Assembly: GCF_009905375.1 (NCBI RefSeq)
Contig: NC_133648.1
Location: 93,794,905 to 93,858,904, forward strand
Source of the DNA: Apium graveolens
Taxonomy: Eukaryota > Streptophyta > Magnoliopsida > Apiales > Apiaceae
Direction of reading: 5' to 3'
Length of the DNA stretch: 64,000 bases
Part shown: positions 57,641-64,000 of the stretch, piece by piece
Layout of the letters: the number at the start of each line of letters is the position of its first letter
How positions within the stretch are numbered: position 1 is the first letter of the stretch
Notes under the pieces: model-generated
What the model saw: only the letters and a program-made list of their open reading frames with translations
Told to the model about the DNA's origin: nothing
The model's database searches: none
Program-made: the position numbers and the translations under genes

Positions 57641-58746
57641 GCATTGCTTGAATCCAATCAATATCTTTGAGTGTATCCTATACTTTTTTTGGCTCCTCTT
57701 TAGAAAGAAAATTATGATAGAGGCATTCATGCTCAGTTGCACTCCTTGTCTGAACACCAGCATCAAGATCTCCAATGATAAGATCAGGTGTCTGATCTTT
57801 TGTCCATTTGACAACTTTTGGAAATCCAGTTCTATTTCCTGATGCTGCCCCTGAATTGGATGCATCATTTTCATGTGAAGCTCCCCCTGTATCAGTGTTT
57901 TCATTGTCTGATTGAGTAAAGCTTCCAGTTATGGACTATTCACCAAATTGATCTTAACGCCCAGTTGCATGATTTCCTCATGATAAACTGTCATTTGTTG
58001 AACTTGAAGAATTTCAAGTTGATCCAGTATTTCCTAATTCATCAGTATCATCATGATTAGATTCACTAGAGTTATGATTGTCATTTTGTTGATGTTGCTC
58101 CCCCTCAACATGTGCATCTTCAGTAATCAACTCTAGATTAGGATCGGTATCTTCATCAGGATTTGACTCATCATCAGGATTTGATGAGTCATCAAGATTT
58201 GAATCATTTATCGACTTGAGCTTTTTGATTGTAAAAACAAGTTCCTTATATGTATCTTCTTCAATTTCAGGAATCTTCTTCTCATCAAAGGAAACATGGA
58301 TTGATTCAACAATAGTTTTTATTCTCAGATTGAATAATTTATAGGCTTTTAAAGATGGATATCCAACAAAAATACCCTCATCAGCTTTTCTATCAAATTT
58401 TCCAAGCATTTCAGGATGTGTTCTCAGTACAAAGAATTTGCATCCAAAAATGTGAAGATGCTTCAAGATTGGCTTCTTTTCCTTGATCATTTAATAAGGA
58501 GTTAATCCATGTCTGTTAATAAGAGTCAAATTCTGAGTATAACAGGCAGTGTTGACAGCTTTATCCCAAAAGTAAGTTGGCAGATTTGCTTCCACAAGCA
58601 TTGTTCTTCCAGCTTCAATCAGTGTCATATTTTTTCTTTCACAACTCCATTTTATTAAGGTGTGCCTGAAGCTGAGAATTGTTGAGAGATTCCTTTGTAC
58701 CTGCATAACTCATCCATCTTGGAGTTCTTGAATTCAGTGCCATTAT
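57641..58746 (-). pseudogene. Integrase C-terminal part and linker of element D pol
   Basis: From the right edge: NNGTEFKNSKMDELC and GISQQFSASGTP, then EAGRTMLVEANLPTYFWDKAVNTACYTQN, LKHLHIFGCKFFVLR, EGIFVGYPSLKAYKLFNLR and an acidic linker with repeated NPD/DPN (SNPDDESNPDEDTDPN). The catalytic front of integrase and gag are cut off by element E, whose insertion follows GTGCCATTAT. Stops near 58490 and 58710. Confidence 0.9.
58742..58746. repeat. Presumed target-site copy of element E
   Basis: ATTAT next to the LTR start TGTAACACCC; the partner is outside the window. Confidence 0.5.
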
Positions 58747-59000
58747 TGTAACACCCCCAAATCCGGGGTCGGGGATCCGGGTTGTCACGAGTTCCATTTC
58801 CCTTAATAACACCCAATCTTAATAAACAATTAACTACTCTGTACTGTGACCCCACAATAAACACACACACCACAAGTTATAGTCTTAGAGATGAATACTC
58901 AAAAAAAACACAAGTTCTTATATTCCACAATTATAAACCATTACACCTTAAAAGGGTTCTGAATAAATTTACATATTCCTTGCCATTATTACAATTCATA

Positions 59001-59141
59001 TTATACATAAGTCTGGTTCATCAATAGTTGAAAACCTAGCCTATTGGTAGCTCCTACATCAGCTACGGCGGCATCAATGCTTCCAGAAGACTGCGGAACG
59101 TTTTCTAACCGCTTGCGAATCGAGAGCTTGGTCCTATTCAT
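59001..59141 (-). CDS. Small LTR ORF of element E (46 aa); counterpart of those in A and C
   Basis: ATG at 59141 in AGAAGAGATGAATAGG after CAACAACAG. The peptide starts MNRTKLSIRKRLENVP and reaches SIDAAVAD, after which the DNA reads GAT|GTAGGAG (GT 59057-59056), phase 0 after 28 codons. Unspliced, it continues to a stop at 59001-59003. Alignment with C is visible at M-x-R, RKR, VP and the AAxA segment before the donor. This is the 3' LTR copy, so the downstream exon cannot be checked here. Confidence 0.35.
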   Translation of the reverse strand: MNRTKLSIRKRLENVPQSSGSIDAAVADVGATNRLGFQLLMNQTYV

Positions 59142-60507
59142 CTCTTCTATCTGTTGTTGTGTGAAGAAAGAAGAAAGCAAGGGTGAGCAGCAAGCCCACC
59201 AAAATAATATGTATAATGATTAACAATATATGAGCCTTCTCATAGTAATCATGAAAGTCTTGGTCAAAAGAAATGAACCAAGTTTGATATCATAATGCGA
59301 TGAAGTCGCAAAATATTCAGTATATATACATATATACTTTTCAAAATCTTGGAAGTCCTCTTCCATGCATAATATACATAGAGTTCCCGTTTATAACTGT
59401 ATAAAACTATCGTTGCAAGGTGATCTCATATATCTAACCTTGTCTCAACATTTTTCTTAAAATCTTTGACATGCATAAGATAATCATTTACTAGATATAA
59501 GTTTGAAAGATGAAGTTACAAGATACTCCAATATACTTATATCTTCTCCAAATACTACTTGAACTACCACCGTTCAAGTTATAATGAGCTTTCAACAGTT
59601 CATCACATAGATGAGACTACAAGACAAGATTTGAATAGATTAATCTTTGAAGTATTATTGAAGGAAATGAATTTATGATATACTTCATTAAGACCCGATA
59701 TATATATCCACATATACATCTTCTTTATACATTTCCGGAAAACCTCTGTCATGTAAAGTATGAACAGAATTTGTAACATCCAATAAATTTTTGGAAGGAA
59801 AAGAATTTTGGCATAAACCCGATATCTTGCTGATCAGGCAAAGGTACCAATAAGTAACCTTTTCTACTGGTAGATGGATGAATCCCCCACCGGTCATCAC
59901 CCTGGCCACATAAGGACCTTGTGCTGGACCGCCACCCGGCCTCTTACGCGTTGATGGACTGCCACCCAGCCACTTACACTTTGATAGACCGTACCCCGGC
60001 CTGTCGCTTATGCCGACTCAATTAGATGGACTTACTTCCCGAATGTTGGGCAAGTAATCAAATTGTTTTCTCAAAACAGCAACCACGTTGCGAATGTAAA
60101 ATACACCACAGAGCCGGATCCCCCAGGTTTTGAGCGAGTATTTAAATCCCCTTTGAAAGGAAGATCTTAAATTTAAAAGAATGAGTTTTGGGATCCGCCC
60201 TAACTTTTAGAAATCATTTTGAAGACTCAAAAACATTTTTAAGAATGTTTGGAGTACTGCTGATTTATTAAAATAAATCAGTCCCGATATATTAGAAATA
60301 TCTGAATATTATTATTTAAATAATATTCTCATAAAGATAATCCTTATAAAAATAATCGAAGTAGAAGTTTTAAAACTCATACTTGAAATAAATATTAAAT
60401 AACCAAAGATATACTTATACAAAAGTATTATCTTTATTTGAGTAATCGAAAATAAGTTTGATTATCGAAACATTATTCTTTAATAAAATAAAGAATTCTA
60501 TTAAATA

Positions 60508-60670
60508 ATAATCGGAGTCATAATACCTCGAATGAATATTATAAATAATATTCATTAAATAAAATAAACGGAGTCATACATCCTCAAATGAATATCCAAA
60601 TAATAATCATTAAATATAATAAACAGAGTCATAAGTCCTCGAATGAATATTCAAATAATATTCAGCTATC
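60508..60670 (-). repeat. Three-copy 55-56-bp AT-rich minisatellite with GAGTCA boxes
   Basis: GAGTCA occurs at 60515, 60571 and 60626, each followed by CATCCTCAAATGAATAT- or CCTCGAATGAATAT-like sequence. C has two such units; the copy number therefore varies within the family. Confidence 0.75.
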
Positions 60671-60706
60671 GAATAAACCTTATTCGATTAATAGTTTTGA
60701 AAACTA

Positions 60707-60709
<3 letters not shown>

Positions 60710-60777
<68 letters not shown>
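60710..60777. repeat. Long TA microsatellite in the LTR of element E
   Basis: About 34 uninterrupted TA dinucleotides at the position where C has a shorter TA run. Confidence 0.95.
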
Positions 60778-60781
<4 letters not shown>

Positions 60782-62818
60782 CTCGGGAGCCTCGCCTCCC
60801 GGTTTTAGAAAAAGTTCACCTTTTGATCCCCTATACTAAGGGTAAACTCAAATATCGCTTATCTCTAGCATAGGCATTATGCAACTATAAGCATTTGAAC
60901 CAACAGATATATAAATCAAGAATATGAAATAGGCATGCATATATACTATATCACATGCTAAAATATATCGCAAGATCATGCATATACACATATACATCAC
61001 AACAACAATTATACGGGTAGAAAACTTGCCTGAGCAACTGGGGGTTATAAATGGCTTGGGACGAGTCTGTTACCTATAAACAACATATAAGTTGGAATTA
61101 AACCAAAGTCACTTGTAAATCTATACTTTAACCAATTTAGACTCTAACGCTCGCTTTGCGCTTAATGATTCTCTTAAGTCGCTCGAGTACCCTCGGCTCC
61201 ACCATTTTTAATAAATTAACCATTATGAGTTTTAAGGAGATTCTTTCGCGAGTGTCTTACCAACTGCCTAACACACTTTACATAAATGTTTCATACTCCA
61301 ATTAGCCCTTTTAGGTATTTAACCTATGTTTCAAAGTAAGGCGAGGGGTAATGATTCGTTCGCGAAACGTCATTACTTAAAACGGCCGTTTCTCCTAAAC
61401 CGTACATCGGAATCAAACGAACCACATATCAAAACGAAGCTCGTAACATGAACTATCTAAACATGGCAATGGTCAAAACCTAGGAGGGAGTTCTCGGGTC
61501 CTAATATTATGAACAAAAGCAGTCTAAAGTAAATCGGACATTACGACGGCTATATTTACGCGATTTCCCAAATTAATACCATTCCAAATCAACCACCAAT
61601 CAATCCCAATTTATTCATACAACCAAATACATACATATCACACTACAACAGCCCCAACACCTCAAGTTCTCCAATTTATGTTATTCTCAACATGAATTTA
61701 AAACTATACTTATGTCCTTTACTAATCAACAAGATTCAACATTCAATTCACTACAACTCCAACCCAAACTCTAAACCTACAAGCATCAAGCTACTCTTTT
61801 ACCATAACAATCAAAATCATCCTAATATACAAAGTAAAGCTAGGGTTTGGAGATGTTATACCTTCCTTGAAGTGATTGGAGTAGCTAGGAAGCCTTAAGA
61901 AGCCTTGAGATGTCTTAGGGATGCTTGGATCTTAAAGGAAAAACAAGAAAAATCAAGTTAAAAATCTTGAAATCACTATTCATTATCTTCTTCATTGATT
62001 TCTTGGAGAATATTGTGAATGATTTGGAGGCTTAAACTTATAGGATAGCTATATCTATGCATAAGGAGTACTAGATAATTACCTTGTGATTTAACAATGC
62101 TTGGAACTAGGATTTTGATTTTTCTTCCTTTGGAAAAGAAGAAAAGCCGAGAGCAAGATGAAGAAAATAAAATGATCTTTGTGTTTTGGGTGAAATGATT
62201 GTTGCTTGGTTGTTTTTTGATTAGATTTTGGTTAATTACCTTATTAACCTTGAACTTTGTGTGGTTATCATACATCCACACCTCCTTCCCCCCTATGTCA
62301 TGCTTATATCACCTTGTGATGTCATCATCCCTTACTTGCCCTCTTCTTATTGGTTGGATGACCTCATCATCCCTAACCTCCGTGATTAACTTCCTAATTG
62401 GTTGCCTAATGACCGCTGATCTATTATACGGTTCACTTAACTTTCGTTCTCGTTTCTCATTCGAGGGATCATACCCGGGATCTTATTACCTGGGTTTCCT
62501 TAACCTTTCTCAATACATTATAATCCTTTTATGATCCTCTCTTATAATCCTTTATTTTAAATCCTTTTTATCCTGTTACCTTATATTCAATTCTTTCCGT
62601 ATCTAGTGGCTTTCCGGGAAAAATCAAAGTGTTCGGATTTGGATTTTGACGATCTTTACATACACTTATATCCCATATAAAGTACTAATAAGATCTCAGA
62701 AGATCAATAAAAGAACCCCTACATAGTGTGGCATGAAAAGTTTTCTCATTCAGCATAATCAGCAAAAACACTATTCATAAGGGTTACAAAAAAAAATCAA
62801 AATTTTGGGGTTATTACA

Positions 62819-62836
62819 GTCTCCCCTCCTTAAAAG
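62819..62836 (-). other. Polypurine tract of element E
   Basis: Minus strand TTTTAAGGAGGGGAGAC, identical in core to the tract of C. Confidence 0.9.
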
Positions 62837-62851
62837 GATTCCGTCCCGGAA

Positions 62852-63560
62852 TCAGATAGAAAATGAATAGGGATACTCTCTAAGCATTGCACTTTCTAAC
62901 TCTCTTAATTTTCCCTCATTGGGGTTCTACCATCAAACTCTGACTAGTTTGATAACCCTTACTGGTTGCTCCATATAGGTCAAGTCTGGTTGCATGTCTA
63001 TGCGCTCATATGCCCCTATTTATCTGGCATCCGAATTACACTACCTTAATATTGATACGTGGAACACGTTATGAACTTACTACATGTTCGGGGGTAGGGC
63101 TAGCTCATATGCTAACTTCCCAATACGTCTTACTATATCCAAGGGTCCAACAATTCATGGGCCTAGCTTTCCTTTCTTTCCGAACCTCATCCATCTTTTC
63201 CAAGGGAATACCTATAACAGCACTAGGTCCCCTACTTCCTATTCCTTGTCCTTTCGTGTCAAATCAACATATTTATCATGTCCATCTTGGGCTACTACCA
63301 GCCGTCCTCTGATTAGATCTATCATATCCTTGGTCCTTTGGACCACTGTTGGTCCGAGCATCTTGCGCTCTACAACTTCATCCTAACATAAGGGAGATCG
63401 ACATTTTCTTCCCTCAAAGATCTCATAAGACAACATCTCGATACCTGACATACGATCTATTATCGTGAGAAAACTCAATCCGCGTTAAGTGATCATTCCA
63501 AATTCTTTCAAGTCTATTGCACAGACTCTCATTATAGCTTTTAGCATTAGAGCTTTTGCT
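62852..63560 (-). pseudogene. Integrase C-terminus and chromodomain remnant of element E
   Basis: On the minus strand the text aligns by eye with the end of the C polyprotein: [63 protein letters not shown] and an ending like that of C before the TGA at 62852-62854. Many stops. A deletion removes about 13 codons between PVR and KLVRV in the chromodomain. Identity fades above about 63500. Confidence 0.85.
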
Positions 63561-64000
63561 TCTCAATACCCATTCTTTTCCAGTTCGTAATCGCTGCTAC
63601 CTTCCATTCCTAATATTATACTGGTTATACTTTTGCTCGTTAGCGTTCTATAACCTTTTAATAAATGCGTCAACCTTAGTATCACGAACGTGTTTCCATT
63701 CCGAATACCACCATAACTTTACTACTCCTTTTTCAGCTGCTTCTATCTTTGGAAGCTTGATCAATCATATAGAAGTAAAGGAATTTGTTGAGAGATCACT
63801 ATGATCATGAACACTTGTTATATCGCATAGTTAGTACAGAAGGTGGCCAGCCTTTAGTACTTGACAAGCAATTAAACAATAGATGGTATCCTACTAGGCT
63901 TCTATCACACAGATAGATAGTCATTCGACAATACCTCCCCTTCTGGAAGGGTTGTTCTTCTCAGCTTACATGAAATGAAAAGAAAAGAAAAGAACGAACT
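63561..64000 (-). other. Interior of element E that does not match C
   Basis: Upstream of the integrase remnant the sequence should encode the integrase core, but I cannot find [10 protein letters not shown] or SDRDPRF in any frame. Fragmentary frames only. It may be a rearranged or replaced interior, or simply too decayed. Confidence 0.4.

Larger units (their letters stand above)
58747..62818 (-). repeat. 3' LTR of element E (4072 bp)
   Basis: Window start TGTAACACCCCC, end GGGGTTATTACA. Matching blocks with C include the GC-rich island (59925-60020), the AT minisatellite, the TA run, the CCGTCGTAA-containing block (inverted, near 61535-61550) and the leader-like 62700-62818 segment. Confidence 0.92.
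58747..64000 (-). mobile_element. Minus-strand Tekay/Del-type chromovirus related to C (element E), cut by the window edge
   Basis: The 3' LTR (58747-62818), polypurine tract and the end of pol are present. LTR sequence is homologous throughout to that of C in inverted orientation but clearly diverged, and pol is full of stops. It interrupts the integrase of Sirevirus D. The remainder, including its own 5' LTR, lies to the right. Confidence 0.9.

Noticed and set aside
60588..60873. ORFs with Tyr-Ile runs
   Set aside because: They are translations of the TA microsatellite.
63010..63386. Plus-strand ORFs of 100 codons at the right end
   Set aside because: Antisense shadows of the integrase remnant of E; the minus strand carries recognisable motifs.
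1..64000. Search for CRISPR arrays, bacterial operons, rRNA or tRNA genes
   Set aside because: None seen. Tandem repeats present are LTR minisatellites, and the only tRNA-like sequences are the 12-base primer-binding sites.

Overview
The window is plant nuclear DNA, most likely from a eudicot with a large, retrotransposon-rich genome; I cannot name the species. It is AT-rich. Every long coding sequence belongs to a Ty3/gypsy or Ty1/copia LTR retrotransposon, every recognisable primer-binding site is the usual plant TGGTATCAGAGC (initiator-Met tRNA), and I found no host gene. Roughly 90% of the window is LTR-retrotransposon DNA in three nested stacks.

Stack 1 (1-20820, + strand). An old Ale/Retrofit-like Ty1/copia element (G) keeps decayed integrase, reverse transcriptase and RNase H (4185-6753) and part of a 3' LTR. 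A Sirevirus-like copia element (F, 3' part only, LTR ending at 4179) sits in its integrase. A nearly intact Tekay/Del-type chromovirus (C, 6934-20727, 3.86-kb LTRs, TSD CTAAA, uninterrupted 1569-codon gag-pol) sits in its 3' LTR.

Stack 2 (21591-46105). A putative solo Sirevirus LTR (H) is split by a decayed minus-strand chromovirus (A, 21876-45341, about 4.0-kb LTRs, TSD GAAAC). The left LTR of A is itself split by a very young plus-strand chromovirus (B, 23931-33955, two 2102-bp LTRs with about four differences, TSD GGCCT). B is complete except for one frameshift in an A7 run inside the RT coding region.

Stack 3 (49035-64000, - strand). A decayed Sirevirus (D) has a 1.2-kb LTR with internal tandem motifs, a 5-kb post-pol ORF region and pol remnants. 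A minus-strand chromovirus related to C (E) interrupts its integrase; only the 3' LTR and a pol fragment of E fall inside the window. Between stacks 2 and 3 (46106-49034) lies the only substantial non-LTR sequence, with a MITE-like element, a possible Helitron end and AT-rich non-coding DNA.

The most interesting signal is shared by the chromoviruses. All three with a visible leader (A, B, C) carry an extra ORF between the primer-binding site and gag. In A, C and E the LTR contains a small ORF beginning M-x-R with a downstream RK(R/T), which runs to a splice-donor-like GTAG at the same relative position. In A and C a splice-acceptor-like AG after the primer-binding site continues that reading frame into the extra ORF. 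All three also have a second acceptor-like CAG 3-4 nt before the gag ATG. Together this suggests, without proof, an LTR-encoded first exon and alternative splicing across the primer-binding site, which would separate translation of ORF1 and gag-pol from genomic RNA.
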